Source: Aquitalea sp. LB_tupeE (lineage in GTDB: Bacteria; Pseudomonadota; Gammaproteobacteria; Burkholderiales; Chromobacteriaceae). From it: 64,000 nucleotides of DNA. The position numbers were made by a program, and so were the translations under genes. The notes under the pieces were generated by a model, which was not told where the DNA came from, did no database searches, and was given only the letters and a program-made list of their open reading frames with translations. The stretch spans positions 62,001-126,000 of the forward strand of contig NZ_JACAXB010000026.1 in assembly GCF_013391415.1 (NCBI RefSeq), in the 5' to 3' direction. Below, in pieces: positions 52,746 through 62,140 of this stretch; position 1 is the stretch's first letter, and each line of letters starts with the position of its first letter.

Positions 52746-54722
52746 ATGTTGTCCAGATTCTCCATCGCCAGCAGGTTAAGCGTGCTGATTTTTTCCTTCA
52801 TCCTGGTCGTCACCGGGCTTGCCGGTGTGCTGTCGATGGAAAAATGGCACAGCCTTGCACAGCTGCAAACATCAAGCCAGTTATTGCAGCTTGCAGGAAA
52901 AGCCAGCGGCCTGATTCACCAGTTACAGGCCGAACGCGGCTTGAGCAATGGCTATTTGAGCAAGGCAGGTAGCAGCCTGCCGCCAGAGCTGCAAACGGCA
53001 CGACAGCAAACCGATAGCGCGCTGGCCGAATTTCACGACAGCCTGGCTCAGTTGCCGGATGCCACTCAGGCTGCCGCAGCCGATACCCATGTGCGCACCT
53101 TGTTGCAGGGACGTTCTGCTATCGACAACCGTACTCAGCCGGCCGCCGAGATGTTTACTGCCTATTCGGACAATATCGATCAGTTGATCCGCCTGATTGC
53201 GGGCCTGGCAGGCAGCACCAGTGATGCAGGATTGGCACGGGATGCGGTGGCCCTGGTCAATTTGCAATGCCAGAAAGAGTTTGCCGGGCGCGAGCGTGGT
53301 TTCATCAATGGCGTGCTGGCGCGTGGCAGCTTTGACCAGGCCACCTTGCTGCAGGCGGGGGGGATGCAGGCGCGGCAACAAGCCTGTGCCAGCCAGTTGC
53401 AGTTGGTGGCATCGCCAGGCATTCGCGATGCCTCCTTGCAGACAGACCAGTCTGCCGAGGCCGCAGCCGTCAAAAGCATGCGCCAGCAAATCATGACAAC
53501 GCCCTTAGGTCAGCCGCAGGGCATGGCACCGGCACAGTGGTTCAAGATGGCCAGTGCATACATTGGCAATCTGAAAAAGCAACAGGACGGCTTGCTGCTG
53601 CAACTGAACGAGGATGTGCAACGCCTGTTATCTCAGGCAAGGTTTCAGCTGTGGTTTACCGTGCTAGGCTCAGTGGTCACCATCCTGCTGTTATCTGCAT
53701 TGGGTTTGGCCATCTACCATAGTGTGGCGCGACCAGTTGCAAAGCTGGAGTCGTTGATGAGCGGCATGAGCCGCGATTTCGATTTGTCCCGCCGGGCAGG
53801 GTTTTCCGGCAGTGATGAAGTCGCCCGGATGAGCCATGCGTTTGACCATCTGGTGGATGCCTTTGTCGACACTCTGCGTCAGGTCAAGAGCGAAGCGCAC
53901 CAGATGATGGCGGCAGCCAGTTCCTTGAGTGGTGTATCGGCTCGGGCGGCCTCTACCGCAGAGGTGCAAAGTCGTTCTTCGGTGGATATTGCCGCAGCCA
54001 TTGAGCAAATGTCGGCAGGCATTGCTGCCGTGACTGACAATGCCCAGCAGGCCATGCAGGTGGCTCAGGATATGCAGGGCTGTGTCGATGATGGCCGGCA
54101 GCGTATGGTGGCCACCGCGCATACCCTGGGTGCAACCGCTGAGGGCCTGACGCATACCGGTGAAAGCGTGAACATGCTGCGCGACAAGTCGGAAGGTATT
54201 CACAGTATTGTCACGGCGATCCGCGAAATTGCCGACCAGACCAATCTGCTGGCACTGAACGCTGCGATCGAGGCGGCGCGAGCCGGTGAGATGGGGCGTG
54301 GTTTTGCCGTGGTGGCGGATGAGGTGCGCAAGCTGGCCGAGCGCACCAGCAAGGAAACGCTGGACATCGCCGCCTTGATTGAAGAAATCCGCCGTGAAAC
54401 CCGCAGCGTGGCCGAACAAATGGCCCTTGCGCGCCAGCGCATGCAAGGCGGCATGGCCGAGGTGGACCTGACCGTGGCCGATCTGGCCATGATTCATGCC
54501 AAGGCCAGCGATACCGCCGACAAGAGCCGCAACACCACGCTGGCCATGCAGGAGCAGACAGCGGCCAGTAATGATGTAGCCACCAATGTCAGCAAGATTG
54601 CTGCACTGGCAGAAAACAATGCCCATATCGTGAGTGAAGCGGCCACGTTGTCCGGCCAGCTTAATCGTACTGCCAGCAAAATGGTGGAGCTGGTCGACCG
54701 TTTCCAGCACACCAGTCACTAA
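52746..54722 (+). CDS. Methyl-accepting chemotaxis protein with NIT (nitrate/nitrite-sensing) domain
   Basis: The 658-residue chemoreceptor has a first membrane helix ([19 protein letters not shown]), a large periplasmic NIT-type domain (the [20 protein letters not shown] segment near residue 58 and an [23 protein letters not shown] repeat near residue 175 are diagnostic), and a second membrane helix near residue 305. HAMP and the signalling hairpin follow, with the MCP core [49 protein letters not shown] domains bind nitrate or nitrite in P. aeruginosa McpN and related proteins. Standing between narK2 and narG, it probably mediates taxis to nitrate. It has its own promoter region and terminators on both sides. 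Confidence 0.9.
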   Translation: MLSRFSIASRLSVLIFSFILVVTGLAGVLSMEKWHSLAQLQTSSQLLQLAGKASGLIHQLQAERGLSNGYLSKAGSSLPPELQTARQQTDSALAEFHDSLAQLPDATQAAAADTHVRTLLQGRSAIDNRTQPAAEMFTAYSDNIDQLIRLIAGLAGSTSDAGLARDAVALVNLQCQKEFAGRERGFINGVLARGSFDQATLLQAGGMQARQQACASQLQLVASPGIRDASLQTDQSAEAAAVKSMRQQIMTTPLGQPQGMAPAQWFKMASAYIGNLKKQQDGLLLQLNEDVQRLLSQARFQLWFTVLGSVVTILLLSALGLAIYHSVARPVAKLESLMSGMSRDFDLSRRAGFSGSDEVARMSHAFDHLVDAFVDTLRQVKSEAHQMMAAASSLSGVSARAASTAEVQSRSSVDIAAAIEQMSAGIAAVTDNAQQAMQVAQDMQGCVDDGRQRMVATAHTLGATAEGLTHTGESVNMLRDKSEGIHSIVTAIREIADQTNLLALNAAIEAARAGEMGRGFAVVADEVRKLAERTSKETLDIAALIEEIRRETRSVAEQMALARQRMQGGMAEVDLTVADLAMIHAKASDTADKSRNTTLAMQEQTAASNDVATNVSKIAALAENNAHIVSEAATLSGQLNRTASKMVELVDRFQHTSH

Positions 54723-54742
54723 GCACGCTGTTTATCTCATGC

Positions 54743-54767
54743 CAGAGGGCGCAGTGGTCGCCCTCTG
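54743..54767 (+). terminator. Hairpin after the chemoreceptor gene
   Basis: CAGAGGGCG and CGCCCTCTG form a perfect 9-bp stem with a 7-base loop, 20 bases after the stop codon. The T-tract is poor. Confidence 0.6.
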
Positions 54768-54976
54768 TTCGCCTCTGCGCTTGCTCAACAAGCTGATCTG
54801 CCTGCCTAGTTCTGCCTACTCCCAATGGCTTAGCCAGCCTCCTCACTCTGCTTTGCTCTGCTGCCACCAGCGGTGAATGGGCGTCGTTGTTGCCCGGACT
54901 TAATCTGTCCACCGTAAGCAAAGGCTGCGCGGCGAGGCCGCGGCACCGCATCTGGCGGTAAAAACTCGGAGGCAAG

Positions 54977-57900
54977 ATGAGCCACTTTCTGGACAGACTG
55001 AATTTCCTTGGCAAGGTGAAATCCACCTTTGCCGACGGCCATGGGGCGGTGGTCAGTGAAGACCGCCAGTGGGAAAACGCCTATCGCCAACGCTGGCAGC
55101 ACGACAAGATCGTGCGTTCCACCCACGGGGTGAACTGCACCGGCTCCTGTAGCTGGAAGGTGTACGTCAAAAACGGGCTGATTACCTGGGAAACCCAGCA
55201 GACCGACTATCCGCGCACCCGGCCGGACCTGCCCAACCACGAACCGCGCGGCTGCCCGCGTGGTGCGTCGTACAGCTGGTATGTGTATTCGGCCCAACGC
55301 GTGAAATATCCGATGATCCGTGGTCGCCTGGCCAAGCTGTGGCGCGAGGCGCGCAAGAGCATGGACCCGGTACAAGCCTGGGAACACATCAGCCAGAACC
55401 CGGAACTGGCCAAGCAGTACAAGAGCAAGCGTGGCCAGGGCGGTTTTGTGCGCGCCAACTGGGATGAGGCCAACGAAATCATCGCGGCTTCCAATGCCTA
55501 TACCATCAAGAATTACGGCCCGGACCGCGTGGTGGGCTTCTCGCCGATTCCGGCCATGTCCATGGTGTCCTACGCCGCGGGCAGCCGTTACCTCAGCCTG
55601 ATCGGCGGCGTGCCGCTGTCCTTCTACGACTGGTATTGCGACTTGCCGCCGGCCAGCCCGCAAATCTGGGGCGAGCAGACCGACGTGGCCGAATCGGCCG
55701 ACTGGTACAACTCCACCTACCTGATGGTGTGGGGTTCCAACATCCCGATGACCCGTACCCCGGACGCCCACTTCTATACCGAAGTGCGCTACAAGGGCAC
55801 CAAGACCGTGGCCGTTTCCAGCGACTTTGGCGAAATGGCCAAGTTCGGTGATATCTGGCTGGCCCCGAAGCAGGGCACCGATGCCGCGCTGGCCATGGCC
55901 ATGGGCCATGTCATCTTCAAGGAATTCCACCTGGACAAGCCGTCGGCCTACTTCACCGACTACATCCGCCGCTACACCGACATGCCGATGCTGGTGACGT
56001 TGCGTCAGGATGGCGAACGCTATGTGCCGGATTACTTCCTGCGCGCCAGCCATCTGGCCAATAACCTGAACGAAGACAACAACCCGGAATGGAAGACCCT
56101 GGTCTTTGACGAAACCAGTGGCGACATTGTGGCACCCACCGGCTCCATCGGCTTCCGCTGGGGCCAGAGCGGCAAGTGGAACCTGCAACAGCATGACGGC
56201 AGCACGGGGCGCGAGGTATCGGCCCGCCTGTCGCTGATTGAAAACCGTGACGAAGTGGTTGGCGTCGGCTTCCCTTACTTTGGGGCCGAACACGAAGAGC
56301 TGCTCACCCGCAATGTACCGGCGCGCAAAGTGGTGCTGGCTGATGGCAGCACCGCGCTGGTGGCCACGGTATTTGACCTGATGGCAGCCAACTACGGTAT
56401 TGACCGTGGCCTGGGCGGCGGCAACGTCACCAATGACTACATGGCCGACGTACCGTACACCCCGGCCTGGCAGCAAAAGCATACCGGCGTGAAGCCGGAA
56501 ATGGTGATCCAGGTGGCGCGCGAATTCGCCCAGAATGCCGACCAGACCCATGGCAAATCCATGGTGATTGTCGGTGCTGCGCTCAACCACTGGTATCACA
56601 TGGACATGAGCTACCGCGGCATCATCAACATGCTGATGCTGTGCGGCTGTATCGGCCAGAGCGGCGGCGGCTGGTGCCACTATGTGGGCCAGGAAAAGCT
56701 GCGTCCGCAAACCGGCTGGGCACCGCTGGCCTTTGCCGGTGACTGGGTACGCCCGTTGCGCCAGATGAACGGCACCAGCTTCTTCTACGCCCATACCAGC
56801 CAGTGGCGGCATGAAAAGCTGGGCATTAACGAAATCCTGTGCCCGACTGCCGACGGCAAGATGGCCAATATGAGCCTGATCGACTACAACGCCAAGGCCG
56901 AGCGCATGGGCTGGCTGCCGTCCACCCCGCAGCTGACCACCAACCCGCTGGACATCACCCGCGCGGCCAAGGCGGCTGGCAAGGACGCCATTCCGTTTGC
57001 CGTGGACAGCCTGAAAAACGGCACGCTGGACATGTCCTGCAACGACCCGGACAACCCGAAGAACTTCCCGCGCAATATGTTTGTGTGGCGTTCCAATATC
57101 CTGGGCAGCTCCGGCAAGGGCCATGAGTACTTCCTGAAATACCTGCTAGGCACCCAGAACGCAGTGATGGGTAACGAGGAAGATTGCATCAAGCCGACGG
57201 AAATCACCGTGCGTCCGGCAGTGGAAGGCAAGCTGGACCTGCTGGTGGTGCTGGACTTCCGCATGTCCACCACCTGCCTGTACGGCGACATCGTGCTGCC
57301 GACCGCCACCTGGTACGAGAAGGACGACCTGAACACGTCCGACATGCACCCCTTCATCCACCCGCTGTCCGAAGCCGTGCAGCCGCTGTGGCAAGCCAAG
57401 TCCGACTGGGAAATCTACAAGGGCTTTGCCAAGAAGATTTCCGAAATCGGCAAGGACTACCTGGGCGTGCAGCAGGACCTGGTGCTCACCCCGCTGATGC
57501 ACGACACCCCGCAGGAACTGGGCCAGCCGTTTGACCCGCGTGACTGGAAGAAGGGCGAGTGCGAACCGGTGCCGGGCAAGACCATGCCGGCGATGACCGT
57601 GGTGGAGCGCGACTACGGCGCCATCTACGACAAGTTCACCTCCATCGGCCCCTTGCTGGAAAAAGTGGGCAATGGCGGCAAGGGCATCAGCTGGAAAACC
57701 GGCCACGAAGTGGACATCCTGCGCGGCCTGAACCATACCGTGGCCGAGGGCGCAGGCAAGGGCCAGCCCAAGCTCAATACCGCCATCGACGCGGCCGAGA
57801 TGATTCTGACCCTGGCACCGGAAACCAACGGCCACGTGGCAGTGAAAGCCTGGGAGGCCTTGTCCAAGGTAACCGGTATCGACCACACCCATCTGGCACT

Positions 57901-58675
57901 GCCGCGCGAGCATGACAGCATCCGCTTCCGCGATGTGCAGGCGCAGCCGCGCAAGATCATTTCCTCGCCGACCTGGTCTGGCCTGGAAAGCGAAGAAGTC
58001 AGCTACAACGCCGGTTACACCAATGTGCACGAGCTGATTCCATGGCGCACCATCACCGGCCGCCAGCAGTTCTATCAGGATCACCAGTGGATGCGCGCCT
58101 TTGGCGAAGGCCTGTGCGTGTTCAAGCCGCACGTGGACCTGAAAACCACCCAGGCCATCCTGGGCAAGAAGTCCAACGGCAATCACGAGCTGGTGCTCAA
58201 CTTCATCACCCCGCACCAGAAATGGGGCATTCACAGTACCTATTCGGACAACCTGCGCATGCTGACGCTGTCGCGTGGCGGTCCGCACGTATGGGTGTCG
58301 GAAGTGGACGCCAAGAAGGCTGGCATCGTCGACAACGACTGGATCGAAGTGTTCAACGTCAACGGCACGCTGACCGCCCGTGCGGTGGTATCGCAGCGCG
58401 TACCGGAAGGCATGACGCTGATGTACCACGCCCAGGAGAAGATCGTGAACGTGCCGGGGGCGGAAACCAGCGGCAAGCGCGGCGGCATCCACAACTCGGT
58501 CACCCGTGCCGTGACCAAGCCCACGCACATGATTGGCGGTTACGCCCAGTTGTCCTGGGGCTTCAACTACTACGGGACGGTGGGTGCCAACCGTGACGAA
58601 TTCGTCATCGTGCGCAAGATGAAAAAAGTTGACTGGCTGGACCAAGTGGCACAGCCCGCAGGAGACACCAAATGA
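54977..58675 (+). CDS. narG: Respiratory nitrate reductase alpha subunit
   Basis: The 1232-residue molybdenum catalytic subunit faces the cytoplasm and reduces nitrate to nitrite. The FS0 cluster ligands are H50, C54, C58 and C93 (STHGVNCTGSCSW and RGCPRG), and the Mo ligand is D222 in LSFYDWYCDLPPASP; all coincide with E. coli NarG numbering. The N-terminus lacks a Tat signal, as expected for NarG. The GGAGG site precedes the ATG. It overlaps narH by four bases. The long open frame on the opposite strand is a high-GC artefact. Confidence 0.98.
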   Translation: MSHFLDRLNFLGKVKSTFADGHGAVVSEDRQWENAYRQRWQHDKIVRSTHGVNCTGSCSWKVYVKNGLITWETQQTDYPRTRPDLPNHEPRGCPRGASYSWYVYSAQRVKYPMIRGRLAKLWREARKSMDPVQAWEHISQNPELAKQYKSKRGQGGFVRANWDEANEIIAASNAYTIKNYGPDRVVGFSPIPAMSMVSYAAGSRYLSLIGGVPLSFYDWYCDLPPASPQIWGEQTDVAESADWYNSTYLMVWGSNIPMTRTPDAHFYTEVRYKGTKTVAVSSDFGEMAKFGDIWLAPKQGTDAALAMAMGHVIFKEFHLDKPSAYFTDYIRRYTDMPMLVTLRQDGERYVPDYFLRASHLANNLNEDNNPEWKTLVFDETSGDIVAPTGSIGFRWGQSGKWNLQQHDGSTGREVSARLSLIENRDEVVGVGFPYFGAEHEELLTRNVPARKVVLADGSTALVATVFDLMAANYGIDRGLGGGNVTNDYMADVPYTPAWQQKHTGVKPEMVIQVAREFAQNADQTHGKSMVIVGAALNHWYHMDMSYRGIINMLMLCGCIGQSGGGWCHYVGQEKLRPQTGWAPLAFAGDWVRPLRQMNGTSFFYAHTSQWRHEKLGINEILCPTADGKMANMSLIDYNAKAERMGWLPSTPQLTTNPLDITRAAKAAGKDAIPFAVDSLKNGTLDMSCNDPDNPKNFPRNMFVWRSNILGSSGKGHEYFLKYLLGTQNAVMGNEEDCIKPTEITVRPAVEGKLDLLVVLDFRMSTTCLYGDIVLPTATWYEKDDLNTSDMHPFIHPLSEAVQPLWQAKSDWEIYKGFAKKISEIGKDYLGVQQDLVLTPLMHDTPQELGQPFDPRDWKKGECEPVPGKTMPAMTVVERDYGAIYDKFTSIGPLLEKVGNGGKGISWKTGHEVDILRGLNHTVAEGAGKGQPKLNTAIDAAEMILTLAPETNGHVAVKAWEALSKVTGIDHTHLALPREHDSIRFRDVQAQPRKIISSPTWSGLESEEVSYNAGYTNVHELIPWRTITGRQQFYQDHQWMRAFGEGLCVFKPHVDLKTTQAILGKKSNGNHELVLNFITPHQKWGIHSTYSDNLRMLTLSRGGPHVWVSEVDAKKAGIVDNDWIEVFNVNGTLTARAVVSQRVPEGMTLMYHAQEKIVNVPGAETSGKRGGIHNSVTRAVTKPTHMIGGYAQLSWGFNYYGTVGANRDEFVIVRKMKKVDWLDQVAQPAGDTK

Positions 58676-60222
58676 AAATCCGTGCACAAATCGGCATGGT
58701 GCTGAACCTGGACAAGTGCATTGGCTGCCATACCTGTTCAGTCACCTGCAAAAACGTCTGGACCAGCCGCGACGGTGTGGAATACGCCTGGTTCAACAAC
58801 GTGGAAAGCAAACCCGGCGTCGGCTACCCCAAGGACTGGGAAAACCAGGAAAAATGGCAGGGCGGCTGGGAGCGCAAGCCCAATGGCAAGCTGGTGCCCA
58901 AGCAGGGCGGCAAGATGCGCATTCTGGCCAATATCTTTGCCAACCCCAATCTGCCGTCGATTGACGACTACTACGAGCCCTTCACCTTCGACTACGAGCA
59001 CCTGCAGAACGCGCCGGAAATGCAGACGCCGCCGACGGCCCGCCCGGTGTCGGTGCTGACCGGCAAGAAGATGGACAAGATCGAATGGGGCCCCAACTGG
59101 GAAGACGACCTGGGCGGCGAGTTCTCCAAGCGCAGCAAGGATGCCTTGTTTGAAGGCATCCAGAAGGAAATGTACTCGGCTTTCGAGAACACCTTCCTGA
59201 TGTATCTGCCGCGCCTGTGCGAACACTGCCTGAACCCGGCCTGTGTCGCCTCTTGCCCGTCCGGCTCCATCTACAAGCGCGAAGACGACGGCATCGTGCT
59301 GATCGACCAGGACAAGTGCCGTGGCTGGCGCATGTGCGTGTCCGGCTGCCCGTACAAGAAGATTTACTACAACTGGACCAGCGGCAAGGCCGAGAAGTGC
59401 ATCTTCTGCTACCCGCGTATCGAGGCCGGTCAGCCGACCGTGTGCTCGGAAACCTGTGTCGGCCGCATCCGCTACCTGGGCGTGCTGCTGTACGATGCCG
59501 ACCGCATCGAAGCCGCCGCCAGCGTGGAAGACCCGAAGAGCCTGTACGAAGCCCAGCTGGGCGTGTTCCTGGACCCGAATTCGCCGGAAATCCAGGCCGA
59601 AGCGCGCAAGCAGGGCATTCCGGAAGCCTGGATTACTGCCGCGCAGAATTCGCCGGTGTACAAGATGGCCATGGAGTGGAAAGTCGCCTTCCCGCTGCAT
59701 CCGGAATACCGCACCCTGCCCATGGTGTGGTACATCCCGCCGCTGTCGCCCATCCAGAGTGCGCTGGAAAACGGCCTGATCGGTGAAAACGGCATCATCC
59801 CGGACGTGAAGGACCTGCGCATCCCCATCCGCTATCTGGCCAACCTGCTGACTGCAGGCAAGGAAGAGCCGGTGGTGAGCGCGCTGGAAACCATGGTGGC
59901 CATGCGTCGTTACATGCGCAAAAAGAGCGTGGAAAAGGTCAGCGACCCGGCCACCCTGCGCGGCACGCATCTGAAACCGGCCCAGGTGGAAGAAATGTAC
60001 CAGGTGATGGCGATTGCCAATTACGAAGACCGCTTCGTAATTCCGTCCAGCCACAAGGAAATGGTGGAAAACACCTTCGACGACAAGGCCAGCTGCGGCT
60101 TCACCTTCGGCAATGGCTGCTCTGGCGGCACATCCGAAGGCAGTCTGTTCGGCAAGAAGAAGGCCACGCCCATCGTGTTCCACGACATGCGGCGCGACCG
60201 CAAGGCCAACGCCGGGAGCTAA
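58672..60222 (+). CDS. narH: Respiratory nitrate reductase beta subunit
   Basis: The 516-residue iron-sulfur subunit has four cysteine groups: CIGCHTCSVTCKNVW near residue 16, CEHCLNPACVASCPSGSIYK near residue 184, CRGWRMCVSGCPYKK (Trp replacing one Cys, as in NarH with its 3Fe-4S cluster), and CIFCYPRIEAGQPTVCSETCVG. It passes electrons from NarI hemes to NarG. It overlaps narG and is separated from narJ by three bases. Confidence 0.98.
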   Translation: MKIRAQIGMVLNLDKCIGCHTCSVTCKNVWTSRDGVEYAWFNNVESKPGVGYPKDWENQEKWQGGWERKPNGKLVPKQGGKMRILANIFANPNLPSIDDYYEPFTFDYEHLQNAPEMQTPPTARPVSVLTGKKMDKIEWGPNWEDDLGGEFSKRSKDALFEGIQKEMYSAFENTFLMYLPRLCEHCLNPACVASCPSGSIYKREDDGIVLIDQDKCRGWRMCVSGCPYKKIYYNWTSGKAEKCIFCYPRIEAGQPTVCSETCVGRIRYLGVLLYDADRIEAAASVEDPKSLYEAQLGVFLDPNSPEIQAEARKQGIPEAWITAAQNSPVYKMAMEWKVAFPLHPEYRTLPMVWYIPPLSPIQSALENGLIGENGIIPDVKDLRIPIRYLANLLTAGKEEPVVSALETMVAMRRYMRKKSVEKVSDPATLRGTHLKPAQVEEMYQVMAIANYEDRFVIPSSHKEMVENTFDDKASCGFTFGNGCSGGTSEGSLFGKKKATPIVFHDMRRDRKANAGS

Positions 60223-60225
60223 GCC

Positions 60226-60873
60226 ATGAACCAGTCACTGTTCAAGATTGCCTCGGCCCTGCTGTGCTATCCGGAGCCCGAGTTGCTGGCGGCGCTGGAT
60301 GACATCCGTAGCGCACTGCAGGCTACGCCGACGGCAGCCAGCATGCTGGAACCGCTGCTGGCCCAGTTGGAGGGTAGCGATCTGATTGCGCTGCAGGAAG
60401 GCTATGTGCAAACCTTCGACCGCAGCCCGGCGCACTCGCTGCATCTGTTCGAGCATGTGCATGGCGAAGACCGCGCCCGCGGTCAGGCCATGGTGGACCT
60501 GATGGAAGAGTACAAGGCCCACGGTTTCGAGCCGGTTTGTGCCGAGTTGCCGGACTACGTACCGCTGTTCCTCGAGTTCCTGTCGCAGTGCGAGGCAGAA
60601 GAGGGCAGCCGCCTGCTGGGCGACGCGGTGCATGTGCTGGGCCATATCGCCGGCAAGCTGCGCGATTCGTCCTCGCCCTATGCCGGGGTGCTGGACCTGC
60701 TGGTGTGGCTGTCCCCAGTGCCGCCCGAGCCCTTGAGCGTGCCACCGATCCGCGACATGGACGAACTGCTGGAAACCTTTGGCCCCGGTGTGGATGGCAG
60801 CGAGCCCCTGCTCAAGCCCGCCATGCCGGCCATTGCTCCGGTCAACTTCTACCCGTCGCGACCCGGCGCCTGA
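60226..60873 (+). CDS. narJ: Nitrate reductase molybdenum cofactor assembly chaperone
   Basis: The 215-residue helical protein of the TorD/NarJ family starts FKIASALLCYPEPELLAAL, with core YVQTFDRSPAHSLHLFEHVHGEDRARGQAMVDLMEEY and DYVPLFLEFLS. It binds apo-NarG and allows cofactor insertion and membrane attachment of NarGH. It sits between narH and narI. Confidence 0.96.
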   Translation: MNQSLFKIASALLCYPEPELLAALDDIRSALQATPTAASMLEPLLAQLEGSDLIALQEGYVQTFDRSPAHSLHLFEHVHGEDRARGQAMVDLMEEYKAHGFEPVCAELPDYVPLFLEFLSQCEAEEGSRLLGDAVHVLGHIAGKLRDSSSPYAGVLDLLVWLSPVPPEPLSVPPIRDMDELLETFGPGVDGSEPLLKPAMPAIAPVNFYPSRPGA

Positions 60874-60931
60874 ATCTGCCCGTTCCCGGCCCGCTCGGTC
60901 ACGGGCTGGCCGGAACAGCAAGGAGAGAGAT

Positions 60932-61618
60932 ATGGACTATCTGCATCAATTTGTTTTCGGGATTTATCCCTATATCGCGCTCAGCATCTTTTTGCTGGGC
61001 AGCCTGATTCGCTTTGAGCGCGAACAGTACAGCTGGAAGAGCGAATCCTCCCAACTGGTGTATCGCGGTAATCTGCGCCTGGGCAACATCCTGTTCCACA
61101 TTGGCGTGCTGGGCCTGTTCTTTGGCCATCTGGTGGGCTTGCTCACCCCGCTGAGCGTGTGGGAAGCGCTGGGTGTCACCCATAGCTTCAAACAGGTATT
61201 TGCCATGACGGCCGGTGGCATCATGGGTTCGCTGGGCCTGGTCGGTTTGTTGATCCTGCTGCATCGCCGCCTGAGCAGCGAACGTCTGGCAGCCAACACC
61301 ACCTGGCGCGACAAACTGGTACTGCTGTGGCTGCTGGCCACCCTGCTGCTGGGCCTGTCCACCATTGCCGTGTCCGCCCAGCATCTGGATGGCCACGAAA
61401 TGGTGCTGCTGATGACCTGGGCGCAGCATGTGGTGACTTTCCGTGGCGATGCCGCGCAGTTCATCGTGACCGCCTCGCCCATCTTCAAGCTGCACCTGTT
61501 CATGGGGATGAGCGTGTTTGTCATCTTCCCCTTTACCCGTCTGGTGCATGTGTGGAGCGGCTTTGGCGCCGTTGCTTATCTGGGCCGCGCCTGGCAGCTG
61601 GTACGCCCACGCGCCTGA
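60932..61618 (+). CDS. narI: Respiratory nitrate reductase gamma subunit (cytochrome b)
   Basis: The 228-residue membrane subunit has five helices and four histidines placed as in E. coli NarI heme ligands: H56 and H66 (GNILFHIGVLGLFFGH), and H188 and H206 (IFKLHLFMGM and RLVHVWSG). It oxidises quinol and feeds electrons to NarH. AAGGAGAG precedes the ATG. A strong terminator ends the operon. Confidence 0.97.
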   Translation: MDYLHQFVFGIYPYIALSIFLLGSLIRFEREQYSWKSESSQLVYRGNLRLGNILFHIGVLGLFFGHLVGLLTPLSVWEALGVTHSFKQVFAMTAGGIMGSLGLVGLLILLHRRLSSERLAANTTWRDKLVLLWLLATLLLGLSTIAVSAQHLDGHEMVLLMTWAQHVVTFRGDAAQFIVTASPIFKLHLFMGMSVFVIFPFTRLVHVWSGFGAVAYLGRAWQLVRPRA

Positions 61619-61638
61619 GTGGCAAATCATTGAACAGC

Positions 61639-61661
61639 AAAGGCCCTGCGGGGCCTTTTTT
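61639..61661 (+). terminator. Intrinsic terminator after narGHJI
   Basis: AAAGGCCC-TGCG-GGGCCTTT followed by further T residues. Confidence 0.92.
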
Positions 61662-61688
61662 CATGGCTGTCCTGTTCTGGAGTGGGCA

Positions 61689-61850
61689 GTGCTGCTATAC
61701 CGGAAAAATCATCCGTCGCCGCGCAAGCTTGTCATGGTCTGCTTGCCGGTGTTCACTGTGCTGTCTGGCTGGCATGTCTGGTGGGGTACACGGCATCCGC
61801 CGGAGGAAATGATCAAGAGTCAGCGCCTTCGGGGGCTGGCGGCTAAGTGA
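61689..61850 (+). CDS. Possible small membrane protein of 53 residues
   Basis: A GTG-initiated frame with GGAG eight bases upstream encodes a basic N-terminus (LLYRKNHPSPRK), one hydrophobic segment (LVMVCLPVFTVLSGWHVWW) and a polar, basic tail ending RGLAAK. I recognise no family. Coding is uncertain: the region lies just after the narI terminator and other short frames overlap. A one-mismatch FNR-type box overlaps its stop codon. Confidence 0.35.
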   Translation: MLLYRKNHPSPRKLVMVCLPVFTVLSGWHVWWGTRHPPEEMIKSQRLRGLAAK

Positions 61851-61860
61851 TTTGCGTCAA
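61847..61860. promoter_or_regulatory. Tentative FNR/Dnr-type box upstream of the GGDEF gene
   Basis: GTGATTTGCGTCAA (opposite strand TTGACGCAAATCAC) differs from TTGAY-N4-RTCAA at one position. It is 280 bases before the GGDEF start, further than usual, so this is weak. Confidence 0.3.
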
Positions 61861-62140
61861 TGCTGCTAGTATTTGATCGAATAAATTAATACAGCTGTTC
61901 TTTCAAATTCAAGATGTCGGGGATGGTCTGTCGCTTGCCGTACCAGCCGGGCTGCGGTATCTCCACATGGTCACCGCGACCATTCACCATGGCCTGCCTG
62001 TTGTTTGCCTGCTGTTCCATTCCGTACTGATGCACTGGCCGCAGGATGCCTGCTGTTTGCTGGCGGCCACTGTGCCGTCCCCGACCTGTTTTGCAGCCTG
62101 CCTTGCGGTGGTCTGCCCCTTGTCTTGCAAAGCCATTACC

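Noticed and set aside
54780-54976. NarL or FNR sites before narG
   Set aside because: Fragments such as CTACTCCCAATGG and TTGCTCAACAAG were considered, but none forms a full NarL heptamer pair or a TTGAT-N4-ATCAA box by eye.
54830-57124. 764-codon open frame antisense to narG
   Set aside because: Produced by the strong third-position GC bias of narG on the other strand; the translation shows no family motif and narG is unambiguous.
61870-61895. TTGATCGAATAAA as an FNR/Dnr site before the GGDEF gene
   Set aside because: Only the left half-site fits; the right half has several mismatches.
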